Shown: positions 1-23,776, counted from the first letter of the stretch. The stretch: DNA of 64,000 bases from Effrenium voratum (GCA_963377175.1 CAUJNA010000454.1:161813-225812); one strand, 5' to 3'. Program-made: numbers and translations. The notes: generated by a model not told the origin, from the letters alone.

Positions 1-11628
<11,628 letters not shown>

Positions 11629-11631
11629 ATA

Positions 11632-14600
11632 TTTCACTTAACTTACTTAGCATTCCAAAGGCTTTGGAAAGGAACCTAGCGATCCGCAAAATGGAAACCA
11701 CAGGTCATTTGAATGCTTTACCAGCTGGGCCTCGTTTAAAGTCGGGAAGGCCACTGGGAAGGATCTAGACTAAAACGGATGAAGCGCATTCCCCGCCACC
11801 CAACAACCTGGACCGCACGAAGACCGTGCAGCCGCTAAGCCCACGTTCATCCTCTATGAAAGGTGAACAGCAAACGCATTGATGCTGGAACATCGCAATA
11901 AAATAGCAACTCTGGATGGTCTCAACAAACCGATTAACATGGATCCTTGTTTTTGTCACTTTGACTGCCGAGCAACTATCACCTACAAGTAGGCATCAAA
12001 GGAATGAAAACTGAAAAACCCTTCCAACCGATGCTTTGCGTTTGCCTAGCAGCAGGTCTGCCGGAACCCGCGCAAACCGAAGGGGTCCTCGGAGGCTGAT
12101 GCATCCCGATGGACACGCACACTCGCTCGCACCCAACATAGATTGCCAAGCTGGGATGCGCTCCAATACAAAAGTGCAGAATGCCAGTTGCCCAATTTCA
12201 GGGAACATTGAAGGAGAAGAAATGTCGCTGGCCGAATTTCAAAAAGGCGCATTTGCTTTGGGCATAACTGAATGGGCGACAAAATCACAACAAGGGTGAT
12301 CCTATAACCCACTCATGCCAGTATCCAATGTTCTGCCACCTTTGCGTAAATTGCGCTCACTCCGAAGGGCAATAGTCTGCTGGCTCCCTTTTGTTGGGCG
12401 AGGGATGTGTCGTGCTTTCCGTCTTGCCTGTCTCGCACCTTTGTAGATTGGAACCACCATTGCAATGGTTAAACTTGGTGGTCTCATCGCATCATCGGCA
12501 CCATTGGTTGTCTCATCCGCGGAGCCCTCGTGGAAAAACTGGTGGCGTCCCCCAAAGCATAGCCTCAACATATGACAAACGCGTATGTATATGTATATAT
12601 ATATATGCACATAATTTATACATATATATATATGTATATACATATATGTATTATTAGATTGCATGATATTATGTTATATATGTATATATTCGGACAATAT
12701 ATATATATATATATATTCACGTTCATGTACTACGTGCATATATCAACTCCCAATTGACCGCGAATTAGGTCGGTCCCGCTTCCCGGCGGTGGTCTTCCAC
12801 AGTGGCGGGGGGTTCGAGGCGCGCGCCACCCCTCAGACCGGGAGATGAGCCCAAGGCGGACCTCTTGCGGGGAGGAGGGGGGGAGGGGGCGAAGGAACAC
12901 CACCCCCAAAAAGGTCATTCGCATGCGAGTGATTGTCTGTGTCATGTTCAAGAATCTTGGTTAATGAGTGGTCTAATGGTTGAATTCCTCTGGGAGTCTT
13001 TCTTTGTGTGTGGTTCGAGAATCTCTTGGCCTATGTTGTGTTCAAGGTTTTCTTGAAAGGCAGATGGGGCCTAGCCATCTTTCATCTCTCGGATCTCGGC
13101 CGAGCGTGCATTTCACAGTTAGTCCTAAGGTTTCGAGACGCTCTGTCGCGTACACCTTACCCCTTCTTCATTGCTTGGTGGTTTGCTGCCTGCGGAACCC
13201 CATCTCCAAAGTCCAATCCCCCAATCCAACAAACCCCAAGAGACGAGCCACGGAGGACCACCAAACGCATGGTGCATGTCTCAGATGTTGGACCTTCCGG
13301 GTCGCCCTTCAGTTGCCAGCTAAACATCAAAGTCAATTGAAGGGACATTGAATGAACATTCCAACAGGTCGTTGCTCTTGAATGCGTGCTTTTGGCGAAC
13401 CCGCTGACAGAAGTCATGCATGTAAAGGCACCAATTATGCGTACCAGAAGGCAAAAGCCTTTCATCCAATTCAATTTGCTGGGATGATTGAAGGGCAATT
13501 GGCGTCATCTCTATCCGAACAGCAGGGAAAGTAACATACAAAGTACACACATCACAAATGTTGTTCTTGTGATAACCTGTTTTTCTGGTTAGGCCAAAAA
13601 GAACCTGCCAACGTCCAACGTCCACTCCACAGACTCAAAGCCGAGGCTCTACGCCGCGCAACACACGCGGTTGCGGCGCCCGCCAGCACTGCGTAGCCGC
13701 CACATTGCCACGCCCGGCCGCGATGGGGACCTACGATATCCCGACAAGACCTCTCTGGCACCTGGGGCCTGTATCAAACCATGCACACGGTAGAATCGGC
13801 CAGTCAGGAAGGCCCATGGCTTTTGGGAGAATGGTCGGGCTCCTTCTAGTTTCATCTAGTTTCCCTTCACAGCCAAAACCTCCAAAATGACACCACCCCC
13901 CACTTACATCGTGGCGGTTTTCCGCACCCCGCCTTCGTGTCCAAGCCGCGCCTGGAGCTGAAGAGAGTTGCACAGCTGCGTCCGGAGCGTGAACAAGTAA
14001 AGCTAAAGTGGTTGCGTTTGCTCTTGCCGGTTGACCTTGATGCTTGCCTAAAAAATGGTTTGATCAGCCGCCGGCCCTTGCTCAAATGGAGCCTGATTTA
14101 GAGGTGCCTGGACTCTCCCACTAACTGGCGCACGGGTTGCTGGAAACCCACCTTGCAAGTCTTCGAAATGCCGCAATTGGCCATGCTCAGACCGTCAAGC
14201 CAAATATAAACCTTCAACCCAGCCTGATCAGCTCTCACCCCACCCCACCCCCTCCACCTTCTAATCATACTAAAAGGGTACGTTGCCCACCTGAACCCAC
14301 AATTGGTGGCGCGCCGAGGTACGGAATGTGAAAACGTGTGGGTGAGTTACAATTCAAACACCTGAAATAAGGAATCCCGAGCCTTCTGGAACCTTTTCCA
14401 GCGAAGGCAAACAAACCCAAACCCTGCAGGAGGTCACAATACTTGGCCAAGATATTAAGCATGAAAGCGAGCTTCGCCCTCCCTTGCTCAAGGCCTCAAG
14501 TCGCAAAGGAAATTGCAAGGGGTGACGCAGGGGAAGGGGCTTACAGCTGTTGTGCCTGTGACGTACTACTAGCCAAGCGCACAAATGGGCGGCCACTTTG

Positions 14601-17600
14601 CAGGTCGATGTTCTCATGGTTCTATTGTATTTGACAGTGCCCAATCCAAAGTGACTCCAGGAAAGCACTGGTCGGACGGTCCCTTGCAAGACCAACTCTC
14701 AATCTAGCCGAATCCACCCTTTATCCTCCCCTGCCCACGTCAACCAAAATCAACCTAACCCCCAACCCCCCCTCGGTTCACTTTACCAGCAAAGCAAGGA
14801 GCCCGCGCACTGCTGTTTGCCCAAGTTGGCGAGTTCTTGTCTTTGACGCCCATGTTGAAGTCACTGCATTGAATCATGTCTTTGAAGAAAGCCTCCGACA
14901 TGTATTCAAATCTGCAGCCTCCACATGCTCGCCCCATGCGCGATACTTGCTTTGTATCACTCAGCGTCCCTGTATGAACCCATGATCGAGAACCCGGCCT
15001 GGTGCTTCAGCACTGCACCGCTCACGTGCCTCGGGCGAAAGTCAGGCGGCCCGACAAAGCCAGTTTGAGCCAGTCAATAGGAAAAAGCAAAAGATCTGCA
15101 GTCTCAACAAGGGCTAACCAGGGAATTATCCCAACGATGTTTAAACCCCGTGTGCAGGACGGTCATGGCTCCATCCTGAAGTAACCCGCAAAATAAACTG
15201 AAGCAAAGAATTACATACTTTCTGGAGACCAAAGGCCCCCCCTTGCATCCTCGTGGAAAGGCCGTCAGGTTTGTTTGCCAGGACAAACCAACGATCCAGG
15301 CGAGAGCCTTCATGCGTGTCCTTGGGCTTGGGTTATGACAAGTAACCGTGCGGCTGAGTCACGGTGTGGCAAACGCCACAATCTCTGCCATGGGATGGCG
15401 CTGGAGCTAGCTGAACGCTTCAAACCTAGTGGGCTGATGTCGGTCAGATCAAAGAGCTCGCGCGTGAAGCAGGCCAACACGAAAAGCGAAAGCGATTGTG
15501 CCGAGGCTGCTGGAAGGCTATCCCTGGGACCGTCTAGGGGCGTTGAAGGGGAATGATTCCCGGGCAAAATCACAAGTGACCATGCTCAACCACGGGTAAC
15601 CACACCCATACAAAAGCCGAAGACACTTTGGATTCCGACCCCATGCGGCCTATCTTCCATGGAAGCCAGGTGGCTGCGGCGAACAGTAAAAGCAAACACG
15701 TCTCAGAGAAAATGGCCGGCTGCTGGCAGTGCCCAACCTTCGGTCAGCGGTTTGCGACTCAATTGCCTGCAGTCCTCTCAAGCGGAGGGACAAGGCGGAG
15801 TGACGGCCAGACAGTTTAGTCAGTGAGGCATACGAAACCATCCAACAAAAGACTCGTCCCTAGACGTGCCCTTCGTTTGTTTGCTCAAGGTGAGGCAACC
15901 CAACTTCACCTCTGGAGGTAAAGCTAATGAGTTGCCTGCCTGCTAAATGCAACATCCTGTGGATGGTCAAAATCCATGCCAGGCACATGGATGAAACTGT
16001 ATTGGATACACCACCTAAATCCAACTGCTGCCTGCCATCCCTGGCATCCACTGTAGGCTGGATATGCGTATGTGCCAAATGGGGGACCCCCCGCAAAAAT
16101 GGGTGGCTGCCGTTTGGCGTGCCTTTAAACCAACTCCAAAATGGGGTACCGCAAAACGAACACATGCACACATAAAAACGAAAGAACTGGTCCCCTCAAG
16201 GTGAAAGGGCGTAAGGAACAGAAAAGAAACGAATTTTGCCCAACTGAACTCGCCACCCTCACACCCACTGGGCAAAGGGCAGGTCGTCCAGGCCGTCAAG
16301 AGAATCCAGGCCATCCAGGCTCTTCACAGTGCCCTGCGGCATTGGACTTGTGACAATGACTGCTCCTTTCGTGAGCTCGTGTCCTCTTCATTGATCTTGT
16401 CCCACCAGCTGGGCGGGATGCCCGTCTTGATGGGAAATGGTGCCAGTGGGGTGCATGCCTCTTTAAAAGGTGGGGGGGAACCACTGCCTTTGCAAGAACC
16501 CTTGAGAATGAAGCTGGGGATGGAAACCGAAACACAAGTGCATTATTTCGCTTCATGGAGGGAGGGAAAGCCATTCAACTGGCTGACTGCAACGGGTCAA
16601 ACCTCAATCGCAGCCAAAGCCATATGCAAGGTTGACTTGGAGTACCTTAAACATCACCTCAAGAGCGAGCGGCTCAACTCGAAATCAGCTGCTTATGGCG
16701 GGGTCAAAGCCAAACTGTATTATCTTGTCGCCCTGCGCACATGCAATGTCCCTGGGTGCAAAATCACAAAACGGAATTCGGCCCCCTCAGATAAAGAGCA
16801 TCTAGCCGGACCCCTTTGATGTACATCATTTAGCTGGGGACTTGTGTCCGACTTGTGGGCGGTCCCAAGTGCTTCAAATCCAAGGCGCCTCCGGGAGCTT
16901 CTCCTTCACCTCCTCCAGAAACCTACGGCGAACCTCAGGGCCTCAGACTGCCAGCAAAAAAAGAAAACACCAAAATGACTTCCGGGACTTTTGTGGTCTT
17001 CACTCTCAAAACAGAAAGACTAAGTATTCTGTTTCTTGTCGTGATGGTCGCTTCTCGTCCTCAAACAGCTACTTCTGCGCTGCCATGGAAGCGCTACACA
17101 ACCTGCACTCTGGGTTTGCCGACGTGTTGAGTTGTACCACGGGCCTTGTGGTAACCCTCACCTACAGCCCAACGATCCATGGCTACCGGCCATTTTCGAG
17201 GGAAATCCTATCGAAGTTCATCACGAAATACCTCTTAGATACAAAGGTGACACCTGCGAAGGATGGCAAACTGTTTCAACCACACGCAGCATTCCAAGAT
17301 TGAGAAATCCCAAAGCAAAGCCAGTACATGTCAGATTGCTCGCTAGACCTGGCTGGTCAAAATTCCCCCGATACCTCGTGGAAAGCCGAGCTCCGCTCAA
17401 AACTCCTTGGGTGAAAGGTGAAATGACTGGCTTCCGGTCTAAAATCTTAGCAGCCTGTTTTCCAGCGGATCTATTGTTCATTTGTGGGTTTGCGGCAAAG
17501 AAAACAGGGCCGCATAAAACGGGTTGCGGTGAGGCGCGGACCGCCTTTCTCCACTGCCTGAAGCAACAAGCTGGCCTGTCGAATCCTTTTGGAAAGCCAG

Positions 17601-18690
17601 GGCCGCGGAAATCAGAAGCCTGCGAAATTAGAAGCCTGCGACCATGGATTCACACCTGGACCCCTCAATTTGTGATGCCCTCCCAGGAAAATGGTCACGT
17701 CCTTCTGAGATCTTCACTGGGACGGCCATCGCCACGAGGGGAGTATCAGACGTGAATAAATCCGAATCTGTGTGCTCATAGCAAGCTTTCACACAACCAG
17801 GACTTCTGAATTATATAGAAATGTTGTGGAAGAAACCCGGTTCTACCAAGTCATGAACGTGTTTACAAGCACTCACCATTACTGTCCATAGAAAGATCCT
17901 GGTCCATAGAAAGATCCTGGCCATCCAAAAAGTCATTTAAATGATTAGAAAATCTCCACATCGGGGCTCCAGTAAGAAAACGGCGTCACCTCTATATGCT
18001 GCAATCTGGTGATGGTACGATCGACGCTTGCAAAAAAAAGAGGAAAGCTGTCCATCCTCGCCTAAGTCTGTCCCGCTCACATCATAGGTCTCAAAATAGC
18101 TCAGCAACAAGCAGCACGCAACTGTTTCGCAGGGGAGCGGTGTGGAAGCAAAAACTTTGCCAATCCTCATTCGGCAAACCTAATGTTTCAAGAGGATGCG
18201 AAGATTGAAGAAGCACGGCCCATGTGAGATCCCTGGGCCCACAAAAAGTGGCTCGGAAAAAGCCGATGCGTCTCTGCCATGTTCCGCATACCTACACCAC
18301 GACTTACCTCCTGGGATATTGACATAGCCCAGTGGAAGGCGCTTTCTGCGCATGTGGAAGAGGGCATTCTGAAATCACCAGGCTAGCAAACAAACACGGG
18401 GGTTTGTCTTTTTCTTGGAATACCCCGTCTTTGGCGGTGAAGGAAGCCCAAAAGGGAACCCATCATTTTCAAGGTCCCCTAAAAAACGACACACCCACAA
18501 AAACACAGCACTTCAACCCCCACCTGCAGCACTAGCTCGTTGGCCCGGCGCTGTGCCCCTTCATCGCCAGTGGAGCGGCCTCAGAGCTTCCCTCCGACTG
18601 CAAACCGACTGGACCGTTCTTCCTCCAAAAGGAACCTGACACGTTGGAGATGTATCCCCAACAAAACGCATTCGACTGACCCCAAGAAAG
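11632..18690. other. Host DNA with no confirmed gene
   Basis: No recognisable gene. A TA-rich stretch lies at 12580-12725. Weak minus-strand exon candidates are 13640-13735 (GYAVLAGAATACVARRRASA, hydrophobic then basic, possibly a leader) and 16265-16345 (GTVKSLDGLDSLDGLDDLPF). The plus-strand open frames of 140-207 codons at 16379-17755 show no family I recognise and have no codon-bias support. Confidence 0.4.
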
Positions 18691-18693
18691 TCA

Positions 18694-18822
18694 TCAACAC
18701 GAGCTTTTTGCCCCGAGAAGCATCAGCACAGCAAGGATAAGCGCCGCACCCAGCATAGTCAGGCGATATGCCTCCTGCAACTCCGGCCTGGACAGTGCCC
18801 CGAGAACAGCCAGCCGCCAGAA
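18694..18822 (-). CDS. Last exon of a small membrane protein
   Basis: One minus-strand frame reads AVLGALSRPELQEAYRLTML followed by GAALILAVLMLLGAKSSC and a TGA stop at 18694-18696. The hydrophobic run of about 18 residues just before the C-terminus suggests a C-terminal transmembrane helix. A TGAG acceptor lies near 18823. The upstream exons were not found and the family is unknown. It has the same orientation as rpoC2. Confidence 0.5.
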   Translation of the reverse strand, partial: FWRLAVLGALSRPELQEAYRLTMLGAALILAVLMLLGAKSSC

Positions 18823-19859
18823 AACCGCTCAAAAACATTTTCAGCCAAAAGGACCACTCTGCCAGTCGAGTTCAAAATTCAAATCCTGAGGAACCGCGAC
18901 AAGTTGGGGCTCCGGCGGCATGTTCTTCAAGGCCACCTTGGCTTTCGCCCAAAACACGTGCCTTTTTTGTCCCCTCAGGAGGCAGTGAAACGGGTCCAAA
19001 AGCCATATTTCTCTCCTTGGAACCTCTCCAGCGCTAGCGCCCGGACAAGGCTCGACTCACTCGGCTCACTCGGCACGCAAGAAAAACACCTCAATCCTCA
19101 GGGGGAACCCCTGCAAGGAAACATCCAAAACTCGGTGGAGGGCCCCAATGTTTCTGGTTGTCAATAGCAATTTGCAAAGAGGCCGCAACGCCTTTGCACC
19201 ATCAAATATACTGAGGAACCCAGTTTCTCACGGACCTCGCATGTTGCCACCTGAGATCCTGAAAATTCCCATCGTAGCTGAGCGTCTGCAAAGTCTTCCG
19301 GCATGGCCTGCATTGCAAGATGCACTCACGGTCACAATGAAACCAAGGACGAATTCTAGCACGCTAATCTGCAGGGGATTGGCTGGTTTGGGATTGTGTT
19401 TCTTTTAGGGGACCCCCAAAATGACTCCGGTTCTACCCATTTGAGGCAAGGGGAACGAAGGTTGGCAACCAAACCCAGCGAAAGCAAGGCTCAGCTCCCC
19501 GCGGCCTCCGCTTCCTGGAGCTAGAGAGGTTGCCCAAACGGTCCGTGAATGGCGTCACTAGGGAAACCAAACAGGATACAACGTAAGATGTTGTTTTTTC
19601 GAGCCATGATGTTCTGCTCGATGCTTCGCGGTCCTTCAAAAACAGGGCGTTCTGTTCTCAGAGGGAGGCGAGCAATTGCTAGGTTTTCTAAATGTGCGCT
19701 CGTTTGCGAATATTTGCGCGATCAGCCCGGTTCGGGCGAAGCAGGACAATACCATATTTTGGTGACGACCCTTGGTTTTGAACTATGTTTGGGGCTCAGG
19801 GCAGAAATGTTGGTAACGCTCCAGGTATGTGTGCATGTATGTCTGTCTTTGTCTGTCTG

Positions 19860-20040
19860 TCTTCCTCTGTCTGTAAGTCAGTCTCTGTCTCTGTCTCTGT
19901 CTCTGTCTCTGTCTCTGTCTCTGGCTCTGGCTCTGGCTCTCTCTCTCTCTCTCTCTCTGTGCCTCTGCCTATGTCTGTGTGTCCCGAGTTGCCCAGTTGC
20001 TCACGCGTGCGAGCGCGCACACACGCACACACACACACAT
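19860..20040. repeat. (CTGTCT)n / (CT)n / (CA)n compound microsatellite
   Basis: TCTGTC repeats run from 19876, then CTGGCT, CT and finally CA repeats to 20038. The serine/leucine-rich open frames across it are repeat artefacts. Confidence 0.95.
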
Positions 20041-20499
20041 GCGTTGTCTTTGTAGGGAGTCGAATGCGGGTTGCCACTTTCTGGCAGAACCAGTGACTCG
20101 GCATGCCAAAGATGCTTGACCCATGCTCAAAGGCGGACCATACCCCGAGCTCCCACCTTCTCCCCCAATCGCGCTCACCCCAATAAGACAGTTGGAGGGC
20201 ACACCTGTCTGCACTCCGATGACACATAGAGCTGGCACACTGTTCCACCAAATGACACATTCAAGCTAATGCCAGCCCGGACAAATCCGGAGCAGCATAC
20301 CAATCAGAGGAATCACCCTAAGCTGACAACTAGCACGAGCCTCTAGATGACATGGGTGGTTTCCTTGTCATTCCCGGCTCCTCCGACAAAATCGTTGCGT
20401 TCTGCATAGCTCAAGTGCATAGGAAGAAGTAGAGAGTGAGTGCACAGCTCAAGCACATAGGAAAAATAGTGAGTGAATGCGTGCATAGAGAGAGTTCAG

Positions 20500-20725
20500 A
20501 GTGAGTGCATAGAGGCATGCGTTGGGAGAGTGCAGAGTGATTGCAGAGTGAGTGCATAGAGGCATGCATAGGAGTGCAGAGTGAGTGCATAGAGGCATGC
20601 ATAGGGCGAGCGCAGAGTGAGTGCATAGAGGCATGCATAGGACGAGTGCAGAGTGAGTGCATAGAGGCATGCATAGGGAGAGTGCAGAGCGAGTGCATAG
20701 AGGCATGCATAGGACGGGCGCACAG
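20500..20725. repeat. Minisatellite, about 36-bp units
   Basis: About five copies of a unit containing GTGCATAGAGGCATGCATAG followed by a variable GxxxGxGCAGAGTGA spacer. The unit is a multiple of three, so it gives false repetitive proteins in several frames. A related degenerate tract with GTGCATAG units begins at 20411. Confidence 0.93.
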
Positions 20726-20914
20726 TGAGCGCGAAGAGACCTGGCACGCCTTCTTGCACGAGCACATCTTGCACGAGCACAACTAGCACGAGCACAACTA
20801 GCACAGGGGAATTTGCGTTTCTTCGCGCGCGAGCACACCTTGCACGCGGAACTTGCTCACTAAATTGAAACTAGTATCTTAAGGCGGCTCGGTGGGGCCA
20901 AACCTACTCTGCGA

Positions 20915-21140
20915 AAATGCGACCCTCAACGTGGATCGGCGTGGTCGAGGTGCAAAAACTCGAGGTTTTTTGCTTTTCGACTTGCGCGCGCGACCCTCTG
21001 CGGGGATCGGCGTGGTCGAGGTGCAAAAACTCGAGGTTTTTGGCGATTTGTGATTTGCCCGCGCGACCCTTTGCGGGGATCGGCGTGGTCGAGGTGCAAA
21101 AACTCGCGAGTGTTGATCTGCGCGCGCGACCCTCTGCGCA
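20915..21140. repeat. Minisatellite, about 65-72-bp units
   Basis: Three to four copies of a unit with GATCGGCGTGGTCGAGGTGC followed by AAAAACTCG and a variable end carrying GCGCGACCCTCTGCG. Copies diverge at the 3' end of the unit. Confidence 0.92.
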
Positions 21141-21165
21141 AGGTTTTTTGCGTTTCTTGCTTTGC

Positions 21166-21625
21166 GCGAAGTACGTTCCCGCAGCTCCAGCTGTACAGTC
21201 GCAACTTTTAAGTACGAAAGTAGTACGCGAAGCGCGTTCCCGCAGCTCTGGCTGCAAAGTCGCAACTTTTAAGTACGAAAGTAGTGCGGGAAATACGTTC
21301 CCGCAGCTCCGGCTGCAGAGTTGCAACTTTTAAGTGCGAAAGTAGTACGCGAAGTACGTTCCCGCAGCTCTGGCTGCAGAGTTGCAACTTTTAAGCGCGA
21401 AAGTAGTACGCGAAGTACGTTCCCGCAGCTCTGGCTGCAAAGTTGCAACTTTTAAGTACGAAAGTAGTGCGCGAAGTACGTTCCCGCAGCTCCAGCTGCA
21501 AAGTCGCAACTTTTAAGTACGAAAGTAGTACGCGAAGTACGTCCCCGCAGCTCTGGCTGCAAAGTTGCAACTTTTAAGTACGAAAGTACGCGAAGTGCAT
21601 TCCCGCAGCTGTGGCTGGATAGAAG
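21166..21625. repeat. Minisatellite, about 60-bp units, 7-8 copies
   Basis: Units contain CGAAGTACGTTCCCGCAGCT, a CTGGCTGCAAAG core and GCAACTTTTAAGTACGAAAG. Copies differ by a few substitutions (TCC/TCT, AGTAC/AGCGC) and the last is partly degenerate. Confidence 0.95.
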
Positions 21626-22027
21626 TTTTATTTAGGTACAAAAGCAGCGTGCGCAGATCATGTTGCGCAGAAACTGGGCAATTTGCGGAGAGCGATGTGC
21701 AGAATCACGCAGGACAACATGTGCAGAACGAACTTGTGTATGAGAACGTCGGTGTTGGAACAGTGCGGTTCATTTCACGGCACGTCTTCAAACGGAATTG
21801 ATTCGTCATGCCTTGCAAATTGTTGCTGTTGGCTCTGCCGCTGTGCAATCACACACGCGCAAGTTGCCCTTGTTACGACATTGCGCTTGTGCGCCTGGCA
21901 TGCGCTGCCTTCCGCAGCTTTTTGCATGGTTCAAGGTTCAAGGACCAGCAAAAGCGCAGACTCGCGCTTGGATCCGCTGCGGACTGTGCGTCGATCCACA
22001 AGTACTTTCGCAAAAGTTTAGCGCGCA

Positions 22028-22258
22028 ATGTCGCGGCCGGTGCAGGGCGCACTTGCGCCGTACGCGCGCTTGCGGCAAGGTCTCTCTGAGAAGGGAGCTC
22101 GGTGGCTCGACAACGAGTTGGACCTTTTGACGGTAAAGGATTTGCGAGCGGCTGCCGTGGCAGCTGGAGTGCCGCAGCAAGTTTCCGGGCGCTTCTTGCC
22201 CAAAGAGGAGCTGGTGTCGTTGCTTCAGTCTCATTTCCTGCCGGCCCAAGAGGCCTGA
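22028..22258 (+). CDS. SAP-like domain protein or exon
   Basis: A 76-codon frame ending in TGA. Residues 28-70 hold DNELDLLTVKDLRAAAVAAG and a following helix KEELVSLLQSHF. This resembles the SAP helix-extended-helix fold (LTVxELRxxLxxxGLxxxGxKxELIxRL), which binds DNA or RNA. A diverged second copy of the module starts at 22402 (RLRQGVAQHVSEWLQNELAG), so this may be one exon of a repeat protein. It lies on the strand opposite to the other host genes. No start-context evidence separates a short gene from an exon. Confidence 0.45.
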   Translation: MSRPVQGALAPYARLRQGLSEKGARWLDNELDLLTVKDLRAAAVAAGVPQQVSGRFLPKEELVSLLQSHFLPAQEA

Positions 22259-22410
22259 CATCCATTGCTTTCGCGAGTGTTTTACGAGCGCAGTGTAAGA
22301 GAAGAGATGAGCACAGCTTTAAAAGGTCGTTTGCGTATGCTTGTGTGTTTTGCGCAAGGCAGCCACACGTTTGTTTGTCTTGCGCCAGGCAGCCAGTTCC
22401 TCTACATCTC

Positions 22411-22852
22411 CAATGTCTTCCCAGCTAGCTGTCCGACTTCGGCAAGGTGTAGCTCAGCACGTCTCAGAGTGGCTGCAGAACGAGCTTGCTGGATTGTCTC
22501 GAGATGTTCTGCGAACAGTCTCCGCTGCACAAACCTACCGCAGTATGAGGATGTCTTTCCCTTCGGATACCCGGGCTTTCCCGTCGACCTGCGCAAGTGC
22601 TTTGGCGTGGGGTATGTTTCCTTCTGGCTCTACGTTGGCTTTCCGACCTACTTGCGCAAGTGCCTTGGCGTGGAGGACTGCTTTTTTGCCTACGTTGGCT
22701 TTCCGATCTACCTGCGCAAGTGTCTTGGCCTCGAGTATGTCTTCTTCCTGCTCTGCGCTGGTTTACTGATCTACTCGCGCGAGTGCCTTGGCGTGGACTA
22801 TGTCTTCTGCTTGCTCTATGCTGGCTTCCCGATCTACCTGAGCAAGTAGCGC
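22411..22852 (+). other. Second SAP-like module passing into a coding-like 60-66-bp repeat
   Basis: The first part (22411-22530) repeats the module of the upstream SAP-like frame: RLRQGVAQHVSEWLQNELAG then LSRDVLRTV. After a change of frame, five imperfect 60-66-bp repeats follow (22573, 22638, 22698, 22760, 22823), each encoding a motif like VGFPTYLRKCLGVE. They end at a TAG at 22847-22849. Either the repeat is a minisatellite that happens to be open, or it is part of a hydrophobic repeat protein. Confidence 0.4.
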
Positions 22853-23065
22853 GACGTGAAGAAGGTCTTCTTCTTGGGTAGATGGCTTCCGTGCCTGCTG
22901 CGCGCTCCCCTCTGTCACTAGAGTGCTTGCTTAGGGTTTGTGATCGCAAAGCGCGATCCGCCGAAGGAACAGACAATTGCATTCGGCGAATGGACAAAGA
23001 AGAGCCTGGTCCTAGTTGCACGTCGTGGAAAATGCTTTCGGGCCACCCGTCTTCTAGTTTTTCTT

Positions 23066-23075
23066 GGGGGGGGGG
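23066..23075. repeat. Left flanking G-run, putative target-site duplication
   Basis: Ten G bases directly abut the left inverted repeat on the plus strand. A run of eight G bases in the same orientation abuts the right end. Polintons generate 5-6-bp duplications, so GGGGGG is a plausible one. Confidence 0.6.
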
Positions 23076-23526
23076 AAAATAGTAAAAGGAGAATTCTAGG
23101 AATTCTACTTTTACTATTTTTCTCCATCAGCAACACAACAAACAGAAAACAAAATCCAGAACAACAAGCAAACAAAATAAATAATCACAACCAGCAACAA
23201 ACATATTTAATCACAGCATACAACATTGAATAATTCAAACAAGCATACCAACAAAACAGCAAAAATAAAAACCATCAAAGAACACAAATTCAAACACACA
23301 CATCAACAAAAAACAAAGCAACATACCAACAAAAAATATCAGAAGAGTATCAAACAAAATAAAAACAAACAGCCAAAGCACGAAAAAACTGAAGAAGCAT
23401 ACCAAGTCTAAACAACGCACTTTGAAAGAGTCAAGCAAATTAGGAAAAAATAAAATACTTCAATCTTTACAAACCAAAAGTATAGTATAATTATAACATA
23501 TAAGATTTTACATGTTATAATTATAT
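23076..23526. repeat. Left terminal inverted repeat
   Basis: Pairs with 44933-45385. Outer end reads AAAATAGTAAAAGGAGAATT; inner end reads ACATATAAGATTTTACATGT. The copies differ by few substitutions plus a small indel near 23110 (right copy has about 4 extra bases) and a shorter A-run at the tip. An imperfect palindrome (GTAAAAG...CTTTTAC, 23082-23114) lies at the tip. T-rich open frames across it are mirrored in the right copy and are judged non-coding. Confidence 0.95.
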
Positions 23527-23548
23527 CACAATTAAGAATTAAGGTTTA

Positions 23549-23655
23549 AAATAATTATCAGTTAATAAATCTTCAAATATGTAATCTACATCTGCTGATT
23601 GTCTCCCTGAAAGAGCACAAACCTTACATTTGGGGCTGTCCAAAAGGGACAAAAA
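23549..23655 (-). pseudogene. Possible C-terminal fragment of an unknown element protein
   Basis: A minus-strand frame with no start codon reads PKCKVCALSGRQSADVDYIF then EDLLTDNYFKP and a stop. It has a CxxC pair and coding-like composition. Its upstream side runs into the 22-bp hairpin repeats at 23657-23743, so it may be a remnant cut by them. Confidence 0.35.
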
Positions 23656-23656
23656 C

Positions 23657-23743
23657 CATACACCAAAAGCGGTGTACGCATACACCAAAAGCGGTGTACG
23701 CATACACCAAAAGCGGTGTACGCATACACCAAAAGCGGTGTAT
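23657..23743. repeat. Four 22-bp direct repeats, each a hairpin
   Basis: Unit CATACACCAAAAGCGGTGTA plus CG, starting at 23657, 23679, 23701 and 23723. Each unit holds perfect arms TACACC/GGTGTA around AAAAGC. It lies just inside the left inverted repeat and past the 3' end of the methyltransferase gene. Candidate roles are a protein-binding iteron, a terminator array or an RNA hairpin array. No matching array is seen at the right end. Confidence 0.95.
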
Positions 23744-23776
23744 GTTAGAAAGGTGGCTTTTTCAGCCTCAAATTAT

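Noticed and set aside
17132..17755. 207-codon plus-strand frame
   Set aside because: No motif, mixed composition, and overlapping open frames; likely chance in a low-stop stretch.
19549..20055. 168-codon plus-strand frame with SLSLSL tail
   Set aside because: Tail is the CT microsatellite and the remainder shows no family or splice support.
20411..20838. Repetitive Cys/Met/Ala-rich frames on the minus strand
   Set aside because: Produced by 36-bp minisatellite units whose length is a multiple of three.
23226..23438. Hydrophobic open frame in the left inverted repeat, mirrored at 44995-45273
   Set aside because: Mirroring follows from the inverted repeat; the sequence is T-rich and low-complexity with no start context or motif.
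23657..23743. CRISPR array
   Set aside because: Units are contiguous with no spacers, and the host is eukaryotic.
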